Shown in pieces: positions 1-13,100 of a DNA stretch of 64,000 nucleotides. How positions within the stretch are numbered: the first letter of the stretch is position 1; every line of letters starts with the position of its first letter. The position numbers and the translations under genes were made by a program. The stretch is from Eremophila alpestris peregrina (lineage: Eukaryota; Chordata; Aves; Passeriformes; Alaudidae). A model generated the notes under the pieces. That model searched no databases. It had not been told where the DNA came from and saw only the letters and a list, made by a program, of their open reading frames with translations. The stretch spans positions 16,618,813-16,682,812 of the forward strand of contig WMCF01000015.1 of assembly GCA_009792885.1 (NCBI GenBank). Reading direction: 5' to 3'.

Positions 1-3000
1 TCCTCCTGGGGAAAGAGGAGCACAAGCAGACAGGATGTGACAGAGGTCTGACCATTTCTCAGTGCCCCCCAATTCATGTCACACCACAGAAAGGTCTGTA
101 GCAGGCTGCTACTTAAATACTGAGCTCAGTACAAAAGGGGAGAAAGATTCTTGCTGTTGCATCTCAGGGATATGCAGAAAGAGAGTGTTCATCCAGCAAG
201 GAGCATTTATTGCCTTTTTATTAACAGTTTTTTCATTTCCCTATGCCTCAGGACACAGGCTTTGCAAGCCTGAAGTCAGTAATAAAAAACCATTCAGATT
301 TTAAAAATTGGCATGAATGAAAGAAAGATGTTAATTGTGTTGTGACAGTTATCTAGCAATTCATTGCAAGAGAATTCTGGAGCTCTTTATATTATCTCAT
401 GGCCAATAATACAGGAATTAATTCTAGGTCAAGTTCTGACATTTTTACCAACATTCCATGCACTTGTCTCTCTACACAGTTCAATCAACTGAAAGGGAAC
501 ATTTGCATAAAGTGACGGCTTCTGTGCAGCTACATCAGGCTTTAAAATCTGTTGCTTGTGCTGTCCTGAGCTATTTCCATACCCTGTAATTGTTGAAGAA
601 GATAAAAGATTGACAAGAAAATAACTTTTAGAGTAAATTTCCTAGCCCTGAAATCCCCTTCTACTCATCATGAGAATTCTTCCTCTCCGCTTAATGAGGT
701 GCCTGGATTCCTTGGATAGAAGGAGAAGGACACACAGATGAGTCATAGGCATGGTTTGCCCCCTTGAAACAAACAAAGATATCCTTTCTCTGAGAAAGAA
801 AACCCTTTTGAAGATGGTGGTCTGGTAGTCTTGACAGTCCTCCAGCACACAGTCTCAGTCTGGAATATCTAACACTGAAAGAGCAAACTTCAATTTGTAA
901 TCTTTTTACTCATAATAAAAACTTCTTCAATCAGCAGCCAACTGATGGTACTCTCAAAAATGTTTTATTAAGTCGCAGCACCATGAAAATATTCCCACTG
1001 AGTCTCCCTCAGCAACACAAGCTTTGACACCCAGCTGGATTTGATGCTCACAGCGAGAGGAAAAGCAGATGTGCCGAGTCAGCTGAAGCTCAAAGAGCAA
1101 AGCAGAAGGGCAACATCTGACGAGTATGCAAATATGATACCTGTTAAATATAGCCCCTTAGGATTGCTTGTGTGCAAGGTGATAGATCCTCAGCGCTGCC
1201 TTCATGATCAGAAGCCTTGGCCAGCTTTGCTTCAGACTACAAAATCTCTTTCTTATGCAGCACTGAATGTCATTGTGGTGGTTTTGTGGTTTTAACAATT
1301 TAGGGGCTGTGTAACCTCACATGCAGTGCAAAAGCAGGTTGGTTTCCTCAGGGCACATTTAAAAGATTTTTTGCTGATACAGTCTGAATCAATAGTGTGA
1401 CACAAATTAGCATGAATCTCAGAGCAGTAAAAACCCCTCCACATTTACAATACTACAAAGTTTATTTAGTATTAGTGAAAAGAAGCAGGATAGATTGTGA
1501 TGCTTTTTAGGACTACACAGTGAATATTCATGGCATCAGACAGGCACATCTCCAACACAACTTTTAGCCACATGGTTAGCGGACAACTATTTTACTTGAT
1601 AAGAGCATCATGGTATTTAGGGATTAAAATAATTTACTAGATTTTTATGTTCCCACATGTGAAAAGTTTCCTTTTATTTTGGTGTGCCAGGCTAAGGAAC
1701 TCACAATAATTGTCTGTATTTTCCCGGTGTTCTGTCTAGGCAATTTCTGTATCAGTAAATAATAAAACTTCTACTATTTCTCTAGAACATTATTCCACAG
1801 CCTAATGAACTTCACTATTAAGATACTCGTTCCCTGTTTATCCCAAATCCTTTTTTTCTAGTGTCATATTATCAAGTGCTGAATGCCAATGAAATAATTA
1901 TGAACATTATAAAAACCTGCTAGGGATTAAGTTGCAATCCTTCTGCAATACATGTGGTTCCATTTAAATAGTCCAACTTTGCTGGGAATTATGCAAATAA
2001 ACTTCTACCTACTTGGTTAAAAGTTTCCTCTGTTTCCACAAACTTGATGTGCTGATTTATTGATGGCTGAAAGAAAGAATAAGCCAAGCAGCTCAGCTAC
2101 CAGATTCCAGTGGGAGGAGGTCAGCAGAACATCTGCTTTGTAATTTGCAGTTCTCTACTTATTCATGTGCAGTTCTGTTGAACTGGGAATAGTTTGAACA
2201 TGTAATATACAGACTGGTAATAAAAGGAAAAAATCTGTGTTTACCAAGTTCTCAGAAAGTTGGATTTTGCTTCACTTAAGCCATAAATTCTTAATTTTCG
2301 TCCACAATCTGGAAGTGAGTTTGTCATCAGCTTTACTGAAAAGCTTCTTGTATGCCTAAAGAATTATCTCCTGTTATTACATGTGTACAGATAATTTTTT
2401 TACTGATTATTTTCTGTTAATTACTCTTTAAAATTAATGGGTTACTCAAGTTGTGGCTATAAATGGGGCTGAATGAAAATCTAGTTTAGAAGACTCTTAA
2501 ACAGTGAGAAATCTTGGATGTTCAGGTAAGCCTCATAAACAGCATTTCTCTCTACAGTGAGGTAATGTAGTAAACAGCTGCTCATTTTTTCCAGATCCAA
2601 AAACCTCCAAATGTCTGAGCAAGCCCTATCTTAGCCTGCATTTTCCAGTTCATCACCTTCTATAGCTCTAATGATAGGATGTATGCATCTATTACAGATG
2701 TAGTAACAAGGCCATATTAACAGGACTATATGACACAACATTTGCCTTTTTGAATTAGGCAAATCAGCTGTCTCATGCTGGAGGCTGTCTGTGGCACTGA
2801 CAAATATTAGATACTTGTGCAGAAGTAAGGGGAAAGGAGAATAGTACATCAGAGAAAATTAATATTTTTAAAATTCTTTTTATGCCCTGGGTGCTGAGAG
2901 CTTATTTCCTGACATTAGTCATGCTTTACAAAAGTAAATTCAAAGGTATGAAGGTCCTCTACTGTATCTTTCACAGGGAGGCAGGTCCATCAAGATGTCT

Positions 3001-5582
3001 CAGATACTGGGTGGTTTGGCTTAGTCAAAGACTGTCAGCTGCATGGAAGCCTTGCTCTCCACTGACTTTTGAATACCTGTCTATTAGAACTACAGGTGGG
3101 TGTTTTAGTGAACTTAGTGAACAGATTAAAGCTGCAAAATAAAAACCAAGCAGAGCAGGGGAAGGATGTGTTTATATGTCCCACACTATCCAGCAAGTTT
3201 TATCTTGGGAAGAGCTCTGGTCCTCTTGAGCACTTCATGCCTCTCTCCTTAATGATTTTGCTTCCACAGACACTGAGAAGCTTCTCTTCAACTGGAACCT
3301 GCTTCAGCTCCACTGGGCATGAATCACCAGTACCAGCATGTGCCTTCCACAAAGGCAGCTTGGTGTTTGCTGGGCTCTCAGATAGGAGGGAACTTCAATA
3401 GGACCCTCTTCCTGTAGGTTTTCTTCTTTTATGAGATCAGCTCAGGGCACAGGCAGGATTAGGGGATCAGATAACAGCACATTCTGCAGCAAAATGAACT
3501 CTGATAACTTGCCTAAGAACATTCAGATTTTCATCTTTCGGCTCTCTGTGTCATCCTGAACTTGAATGTAATTACAGCTATCTCCTCTGGCTGGCTGCCC
3601 ATGAATTATTATCCTGTACATCATCCACTATTTGACATTTATTTGTTCCAAATTAAAATGACCTTTGCTCTTGGGAGATAATAAATTATTTTTGGAATTA
3701 TAGTAATTCTCTGTCACCTGAAATAATGCACAAAGACATGTTAGAACCAAAGGCAGGAGAAGGAAAAGGAAGCACTTCAGATATGTGAGCAATAAAGATT
3801 GATAGAGGATGTGTATTGGTGGCTTGCCATTATTTCTTTTACTGTGCAAATATATCTAATATTTGCCATATCTTTTAGTAAAAAGAATCATATTTATTAT
3901 ATATAGAAGGTCTCCTCATGAATCTTCAAGAGAAAAATAACAAAGGGCTCACTGTTTTATCCTAACTAGAGGTGTTTACTAACTCAACAGCCTTTCCTGT
4001 TAGAGATTTCTGGTCCCTTTCTTCCAGCAGCTGTGTAGGACACTTTTTGTGAGTGTGTCTTTGGGCAGGCTGCGTGGCCAGGAGGAAGCTTCATTCCACT
4101 TACTCACATGAGGCATTTGCTGAGGGTCTCTAATTCATTTCAATGGTAGGTACCAGCACCAGCCTACATTAGAAGCAGATCATTTTTCCTTCTCTCTTGG
4201 GGAAGAGAAAAGTCCCCCAATGCTCCACAAACTTCTATAATCTCATTATTTGACAGTCACTGCTGCTGTCCTCCTACAAGCTGTGTCACAGACTGATGTA
4301 CATGACCTTCAGACCAGTTGATCAGCTTGCAGAAATTCAGATGGGCTGAGAAGACTCGTTAAGGAGCACACCCAGGCACCCTTAACCCTTCTAATTCTAT
4401 TGCAAAGTAAAACTTGTCAGTGCAAGGGGGACATCTCATTATAATGAACACTCTTCAAACATGCCTGAGGGGACTAGAAATATGGAAAGTAACCAAATCA
4501 GAGATGGATGGATTAGAGAATCTCATATCCTATTCATCACTAAGTACAGGCACACAGCCTTTGAGACCAGCTTTCCTGTGTCCCTGGCTGGCAATCAGCC
4601 TCTTCACAGTGGTCTGCCTAAGCAGCACAAAGTACTTGCATTCCACATGTTAAAATGGCATAATGCCAACACAAAGTGTATCTATCACCTTGAATGAAAA
4701 TTCTAGTTTAGAAGAACATCCACATTTTCTTCTTTCTGTCTAAGGGAGGAAGCCATGCCTCAATAATTATTTTCAAAGCACTGAAAAACTTGTAAGGTAG
4801 ATTAGTGATAAATCCTTTCTTTGCATGGTCTAAAGGGTCCCATGATAAACAGTGAATTCTGAAGCCAAGTGGCTCAGCTGTTTTTGAGCCTTTTTGGATC
4901 ATGCTCAGAGGTAAATTAGGAAGAAGTAAAGAGGGAAAACCTGCTCACTGAAATTCTGAAAAAATACAGGCTTAATATTACGTGCCATTGAAGGGGTTTA
5001 AGTACAGCTTGCTAAGCACTTCTGCAGGACATATATAAGGAGAATATTTGGAGGTTGTTACACAGAATATCCCTGGTGTAATAAGGAAAGTTTTTTCTTG
5101 ATGGAAAGTCAGACAAGGTGAGAAGGAATTGGGAGAGGTAGCTCAGCAGTCACGTTCCTCAGGTTTTGCACATTTGCAAAATCTGGAGGGGAATTAGGTC
5201 CAGCAGTACCATCAGACATCTTTAACTTTTTGTTCCAGATTTGTCACAGCACAGGGTCATTTTGACTTTTGTACAAAGCAGACGCTGTACAAATGGAGAG
5301 ATTATTTTCCTTATGCCATGAAACAATTCTTTTTCCTTTTATCCAGAAGATGTTTCTGACCACTCCCAAGACACTTTGAGATATTCGTGCAGATGACAGA
5401 GAAATATATGAACTCTCCTGATGCTGAGGAGCAGCACACAACTTTTATTCCACCAAAGTCACACACTAACATGCAAAATAGGATTTACAGAGTGCTTGAG
5501 AACAATCTGCAATTAATGTTTTTTCCTCACTCTTCTGTGCTTCAGTACCTGTTTGTGTATGTATCTCTTCTCTTTTTAATTG
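1..5582. other. No recognised gene or repeat
   Basis: I see only short chance frames, all under 111 codons, with no flanking splice logic, no protein-like composition and no recognisable transposon end. The base composition is AT-rich and typical of avian intergenic or intronic DNA. A sequence resembling a 5' splice site occurs near 2525, but no credible exon precedes it. Confidence 0.6.
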
Positions 5583-5805
5583 AAAATAAAGACAAAAATT
5601 TTAACAAAAAACCCCAAAAAAACTCAAAGACCCCAAAACAAAACTAAACAAAAACCTCTCAAACCAACCAAACAAAAAACTCAAACAAAACCCAAAACCA
5701 ACCAACCAAACAAAAATAAACAAAAAATTACCCAAAAATATCCCAAACCCCCAAACAAAAACAAAACACAAACAATAACCAAAACAAAAAACCCCCACAA
5801 CCCAG
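5583..5805. repeat. A/C-rich low-complexity tract
   Basis: The + strand consists almost entirely of A and C in irregular AAAAC, AACC and CCCCAAAA-like units. There is no G at all from 5630 to 5803. The complementary strand is therefore T/G-only and carries several runs of three to five G. Because the tract lacks stop codons it creates long spurious frames on both strands (about 5580-6089 on plus, 5601-5935 on minus), and these should not be annotated as genes. It may be the expanded A-rich tail of an old retroposon, but no element body is recognisable upstream. Confidence 0.85.
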
Positions 5806-8800
5806 CAAGAACTGTCAGTCTCGGTGAGGTACATAAAATAAAAATTTTAGCTGATATTAGGCTCATAGGCCCCCTAAGATCAGATAGGGCCAGCTCTGGG
5901 GCCTCTGAGGTACAGAGAACTCCCAGGAATGGCAAAGGGAAATCAAGGGAGTGTGGAAAAGCAGACAGAAAACAGCCAAAGCCTGAACTAAACCCAAAAG
6001 TGGGACTGAATTTAGTCTGGTCCCAAGTGCAGCAACATAGAGCTCAAAGCCCTCTCTGCTTTGTCAGCCTGTCAGGAAAATTGGGTTAAGCTCACAGATA
6101 TTCAAACCCTTCTTTCAGAGGTGGGGAGACAGTTCTGGGAAGGCAGCTCTCGAGCAGTGTTTTCCCAGGCTGGCGGGAATGAGCTGGTATCATTCCAGCC
6201 TTGCTCCAAAACTCCCCAAGGGCACTGGCCAATAAACATCACCCAGAGATTGCTGAGAAGTAAAGGATGTATTTCTTAAGAGCATGTCCTTCAAATTTTA
6301 TTTATTTGAAACAAATTGGGATGAGAATAATTCAAAAGTCTAGGCATGAGAAACCAGGCTTTGGTTGTTGCCTGTTAGTAGATTCCATCACTTCATCTTT
6401 TTTTATACCACTGAGGCAAAAAATCTTTCTGTTCTTTCCCTTTACTTCTCCTCTTCCAGTATGTTTCTATAAGATGTATCTTGGTCCCCACTACTGCCAA
6501 TGAACAGATTCCCAAATAAGAGATCCTGGAGAAGCTCAAATGACAGAATTATGTGGATCCACATAAAGTGTTTGTTTAGGAGAAATAAATTTATTCAGAA
6601 ATTGTGGTTATATTACTAAAATAGGAGTATAGGCACTAATAATTGGTGTGAGAGATTACAGTTAATCTAAATTATTGTTTCTGTCTTCTACATTTACTCA
6701 TTATGTTTTTTCAGACCCTATATATTTCTACTATTTTTTTCCAGTAATTTTCTGAACCTTTCTGGTTCAGGACATTTTCTGGGAAGCTTTTTAGTTCCTA
6801 AGTCAACAGTATAAAGAAGATCTGCCATGCATCTGTTTTTTGAATGTCACTGTAACTCCATCACTCACAACACCTAAAAAGCTCCTGATGTGTTACTCTG
6901 AGAACACTTCATGCTTGCAAAAAAGGCTTCCTTGGAGAATCCCAGAAACAAGGGTTAGCTTGGCTGCAATTTTTCTATTTTACTTTCACAATATGCTCTC
7001 TCCCTTCTCTTGAAAATGTTTCCATTCTTTCTTCTTCGTACACTAATATGTGTTATCAATAGCAGATGATAACCTACTGGTTGATTGACTCACAAGCACA
7101 AAATCCAACAAAGCACTACAATACCAAGATTATGTGAAAGTCAGCATTCTTGGACCAGCCATGGGAGCTAGCCTGAGTGTGCAGTTGAATCACAGCTTTA
7201 AAAAGGAAATACAGTGCTTCAGGTAGAATGAGTTTTATTGTGCAAGGAAGATTTCAGGATCTGTTCCAATATTCTCAAACCTTGCCTCCTGGAAAGGCAG
7301 ACTTGAGGGAAGAATCAGATTAGCAACATGAATAAGAATGCAATGAGATTTCCAGCTTTGTTTTATGAGCCCTTTCCCCAAGAATATCTTGTCTCTCCTG
7401 AATTCTTAATCAAACCCAGACCAACAGATCTCATCATTCTCATCTTTCCAACTTCCAGCCAGCCCCTAAAATGCTTCTATATTCTTACTCCTCCATTCAC
7501 TTTCAGGTCCTTTCTTTTTTTCTTTGTCTCCATATTTCAGCCCTCCCAGAGCCACCTCTATTTTCTCCAGTCCCCACTTCACTTACCCCATACACTTCTT
7601 CAAATTTGTCTGTTTCTAAATTTATGAAGAGGTGAGTATAAAGTTCAGTGATGCTGCTGGAGGTACCATGCACTGGTGGGTGGGTTGGTTCCAGGCAGAA
7701 GGGGTCACATGTGAATTCTTCATCTTGTACCCTGAGACATTTCTAAGTGGTGACTCTCACATATCCATGCAGATCTAAAAAGCTTTATACTTGTACATGC
7801 CAAACTTGCTGTCAAATTATGTAGAAATTGAACAGTGGGTTCAATAAGTGTGAACTGACAGAAACAGAAAATCAAACTAAGCATATATAATTTTACTGTC
7901 AGGAAATTGGGGTAGAAGTGGTGTAAAAGGGTCCATCTTTAAGATCACTGCTTTCCTAGTGGACATGATGAGCTGCACTCAGTGGTGTGAAGGAATGAAC
8001 ATCAGATACTTTAACTTCCAGTAGTATCATAATAGCAGTCATAAAAACCATCAGTCATAAAATGTCATAAAGTAAAATCAGACAATTATTAAGGTGCAAT
8101 CACTGCCTAGCAAGTAAACCTGCCTGTTATCAATTTGTTTAAAAAAAAAATCTCTATGTAGATATTTTACTATCTCCATATAACTTCTTTTAAATACAGA
8201 TTAGGGATATCAGACATTTGTTAGTATTCTAGTCACCAAATTCCATGTCTACATGCTGTTGCTTACAGTTTTATTTTTCAGATATCTTCTTTTTTTTTTT
8301 AATAGCTATGTCTGATGTGTATCAGAAAATATTTCTGCAAATGCAGAGCAGATGATTGGCCTTACTTCTGCAAAGTTCATGTTGAAAGAAGAGTAAATCT
8401 TCTTTACATGCTTCTCTGCCTGAAAAACTGCATGGAAATGGAGGAAGTAATGTATTACAGGGGAGAAGCCATAAACTGTGAATGTGAGTTACATTAAGAA
8501 CTCACAGACTCCCATTAATCATTTTACCTCACCCACTCTCCAGAAAAGCTGGGAGCCTAAGGAGACCTGAGCATGTCATCTTTTCAAGGTACATAATGCC
8601 ATGGTTTCACATGAATTAGCCCCAGCAGGTATCTACCAAAGTGAGGGAGAATCAAGTCTCAAGGCAGCAACTTTCTTTCACATATAATGACAGAAAAGCA
8701 CAAAACACTTAGCAGAAAATTTTGCCAGTCTTCATCATCACCCTGGCTTTACTTTGCAAAGCCTGCTTTGTTCCTGGGAGGATGAGTCAGGTACCTAGCA

Positions 8801-10155
8801 GTGACATTTATGAAAATTGTTTGTATGTGTTAGGATCAGAATATCCACCTGGAGGCTGGTTAGTGCTGTTCAGAGAGGAGAGTTGTGTGTGCTGGGGATG
8901 TGTTTCCTCCTAAATGCATGCATGTACTTCTCAGCTTTGTCATGGGAACTGCGAGGAGCATCTGTAGATGTAGAAGCTTTGAGACAAAGCTAACAAGACA
9001 GGCAGGAGGACAAGGTACTGAGGGGAGAAAATGTACTGAAATCATTACAGCTACTCTGGTTTATACTAGTTGAAAGTCTGACTTGGAGATGAACAACAGA
9101 TTTAAACAGCACCAAAAGAGCAAAACTCTAACCTCAGCTAAACTAAGGATTGAAACTTTAGCCCCTTCCCATTCCATGAATTTCAAGGAACTAATAGTTA
9201 TCCATATTCAACCCTACTGAAGCATAGTACATCTGGAATTGTCAAAATGTTGATAGTTATAAAGCATGTAGTTAGGGAAATAAAATATGCTCCTTGTCCA
9301 CATCCTCACCTGGCCACTCAATACATTTCACTTCCAAAATGAAACACAGAATTATTTTAAATTAACTGCAAATACAAAGTGTACTTTGCAGGGGATGTGA
9401 CTGTGTTTGCTCAGTTGAGGATGAAGAGAAGAGGGCTCATGGAGGGAACCATTATATCCTGCTACTTCCTTTAAAGCAATTTTAAGGAGCATCAGGTGCT
9501 GCTCATAGCTGTGGGAAAATCTAACTACCCACTCCAGGCAGGCATTAAGGAGCCATAAGAGGCATTTACTGGCTCTCCACCTCCCAGGGCTGAGAAACCA
9601 CTGAGATCCTTCATGAATTTTTCTTTCAGAAAGGAAAAGAAACTTTTGTGTGGCTGCCTGTGATGCTGCAAGGGGTGGCATTAGCCCCACTCGTTACTAT
9701 GGAGATGCATTCTGTCATCCCACTAGAATCATTTTGACAATGACATTTCATTGTTTGCTTATGAGCCTGCTGTTAGGAGGAAGCATTTTTGCCAGAGGTT
9801 AAGAAGAGCTGTTTGAGACTCCTGCTTGTACATCATAGAGAGAATGGCTGAATCACAGAGGTGCAGAAGTGCTTCAGCAGTGATCTGCCTCCACTAGAAC
9901 TGCGGTGAGCAGGACTGCAGTGTGCCTGAACTAGAAAATTCCATACAGAAGGTGTGGGTGCATTTTCAAGAGCCTACAACAGCTCTCATAGCATTAACCA
10001 AGGGCAAGTTATCTGAATAGTTGTATGCACGTTAAAAAGAATATGTGCTACATGAGGCATGAGATTAACCTTTTTATTTCATCATGTCCAATACCTTTTT
10101 TAGTAGTTCTTGAACAAAAAGACTATGGGCTTCTGCCCAGTTCTCACCACATGAA

Positions 10156-10179
10156 TTTGGTCATCCTGGGATGACCAAA
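10156..10179. repeat. 11-bp inverted repeat, 2-base centre
   Basis: TTTGGTCATCC is followed after two bases by its exact reverse complement GGATGACCAAA. The arms are perfect and pairing stops immediately outside them. It could be a chance palindrome or a dimeric protein-binding site. The half-site TGACC is the core recognised by several nuclear receptors, but here the spacing and orientation are not diagnostic. Confidence 0.8.
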
Positions 10180-13100
10180 ACATCGATTCTAATGTCCCAA
10201 GTTAGGAGTGACTCCATTAGCACTGTAGAAATTTGTAATAAAATAAGAAGAGTGGTGTGATTAGAGTAAGAATGGAAATGTGTGTGCAAAAGCACCAGAG
10301 GAAACAGCATAGCAAAGTTTAAAAGGATAGGAATGTGTTAATCACCATGGAGCTCATTATCTGTTGTTTCATGTGAACAAACTGAACTAAAGTTAAAGCT
10401 GACAAGTGGATAAAGAACAGGACTACAGCTTATCAAGCAAGGAAGATAAAAGTTGTGAAATTCAGGAATTTTGCCCAACATTTAAAAAGGGTGAGTCAAA
10501 ATCACAAGGCAAGCAATCCAGCACTCCTAGAAGATACAAAAGACAATCCAAAAACCCAAGATACATGTTGAAGCCACAGCTGCTGATGTCCTTTGTCCTC
10601 CATGTTGCAAACAAATGATCCAAAACTGCTGGGGCACAGCTGTCTCGGTACACATGAGTACAGAGGAAAGTGTGTGAATGAAACCTATGGGAGATTGAGA
10701 AGGAATGTATACAAGTTACTTGTTTAGGGATTTTTATATTGCAAAATCACATTTCTTTTCATGAGCTCTCTTGCAGAATTCAGTTACAATAGTTTCTTGC
10801 AAAGCCCACAGAGTAATATGAGTACAGAGGTTTGAAATGAGCTTTAAGATTTTCTGAATATTAGGATTCCTGAGATGGCTTTGTAGTTATTTCATTTTTT
10901 TAAATTAGATTTAATAATGTAACTGGGAAAAAAACCAAAAAACTTGGAGCTTTTCCTCAGTGTACTTCCTTTCTAGGGTTTGAAAAGGAAAAAACTAAGT
11001 TTAACTGTTTTGCAGGTAAGAACCTACTGCTCTGAATTTATCTTAATTATATCAATTGCTTAGACAACTTAAAGATAATTTGCCTGCTGGCAAATTTATT
11101 TGTTATAGATAGACCCAATCTCTTCACAGCACCATTGCATGAGGGCTGTGCCGTAGGTGGCATCAGCAAAATGAGCCAAATAGCAAATAGTCAAAAAAAC
11201 CACTACCAACTTTAAAACCACCAGACTTCCTCTATTTTAATCTTCCTATTTGCCAGAATACTGCCATGGTTTCATTTAGATCATTTAGGTCCTCAGAGAA
11301 TCAGTGTGGACAATGGAGGAGGCAGGAAAGAGAAGGGTGAGAAGGAACGATGGTGTCTTTTAAAGTCACAAAGAACTATTCTGCTTTCTCTTACTACCTT
11401 TGAATTAGAGTCATCCTGCTCAGCAATCTCTACCTTGCTTCTCTTTCCCCTTGGGCTTGTCTTTATTTATTTATGATGCTAGAGAAAAGAAAGAAAAGCT
11501 CAGAGGGTTGGGAACCACCAATATGGGAACCAATGCTGGTGGGTTTTCTTCCCAGGGTCTACCAGGCACAGATAAGCTCCAAGCACTGCAGGCAGAAATC
11601 AAGCACAGCTGATCTGCTTTGGAGAACAAATGGTTGGACACTGCCTTCAGGGCAACCTTGAACATGTCCTAAGTCCTGCCACAATGGAACTGCATTTGTC
11701 ATGGGACAAACCCACTTGAGGTATTGTCTCCTGCAGTGGTCTCTCTTCACAGTGACACTACCTATCCTAATAATCAGTTCTTGACTTACTCTCATAGACT
11801 TTCATGAAAAGGTAGCAAATATTATATTCCTTCTGAATTTGGCATATATCTTTGCAAAGCCTCAGAATGTCAAGGAACCAAAGGGCAGCCTAAGAAACAG
11901 CACATCTAGCAGCTGGGCTGTGCAAATTCTGCCTGGCTGACATAGCATGGTCTTTGTTTTGAGTCTCTTATGACAGCCACAGCTTTTTCCTTGAAGTAAT
12001 TGATTTTCTGAGTGATAGTCTGGTGTTGAGGGACTGCAAGGCGACTGGGACTCCATACAATCACTGACAACTACAGAAGGACATTTTAACTGCTGCAAAG
12101 TGAAAGCAGACAAGCTGAAAGAAAGACTGCATGGCATGACAAAGGCCTGACTTTTGCTCTGCCTATCTTCTAGATGACAGCTAAGTCAAATTTCTCTTTC
12201 CTGGTCACTGGAGATCTGTAAGATTTATTAGTAGGCTAAAAGGTCTGGCCAGTTGCAGCTCTCTCTTTATATTTTAAGTATCCTCCTCTATAAAGGCAAA
12301 TAGCCTTTGTTTTGAAAAACTAAACACGACAGATTTAGAAACATTGCTTGAAGTACAGCTAAGGCAAAGCCTGTTCCTTGCCCCAGGCTTTGCACAGTCA
12401 CTGTGACAATACAGGGTGTATTTGTCCAGCTTCATATACAAACTCTGACACTCCTTGGCGATTGGGATCATCACCTTCTGGGAAGGAGCCCATGGATGGC
12501 TGGTGTCAGCCATGGAATGACTGGCCAGTCTCTTCTGCAGGTGAGGGCACTGAGCCAATATTAAGCAGCACAGTGTGACCAAAGTCTTAGTTCAGCACTC
12601 ATCCTACGTAAAACTATATAAAACAATATAGTGTTCATATAAATACTGCCTGTGTGAGGACATGATCATACAAATGTTTTAATTGTACCTTTAGCACCTT
12701 TCTTGAAAAGCTTTTAAGTGGAGAATTTCTAGCATTGGTTCTGCTTTGGTTATCTTAAGCATGGAAGTTCTGATCATATACAAGATTCAAGAGGTGTCAC
12801 TGTTACCTAAAACTGTGGAAGTGATAGCCCCCTATCCTTTCTGGAATCATCTTACTTCAGTCCAGTTTAGCTTTGAAGCTATCTTTCAGTGACTGCCTCA
12901 CAAAGAGCCTGAAAGTCACCCTGGACCTGGACACAGTGCTCTGATCACTGCTATTTCTGTTTGGTTCTTGAGATTCATCAGTAACACCATACCATCAAAA
13001 TTTCCTCTTGAAGGAAATTCCTTCTTCCTTCCCATCATGTCCCACAGAGCTGCTTCCTGTCAAACCATGATTTAATCTGCAATCTCCTGTTTAACTGCAG

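Noticed and set aside
5580..6089. 169-codon plus frame and overlapping minus frames
   Set aside because: They are caused by an A/C-only tract that lacks stop codons, and the translation is only Lys, Asn, Thr, Pro and Gln repeats.
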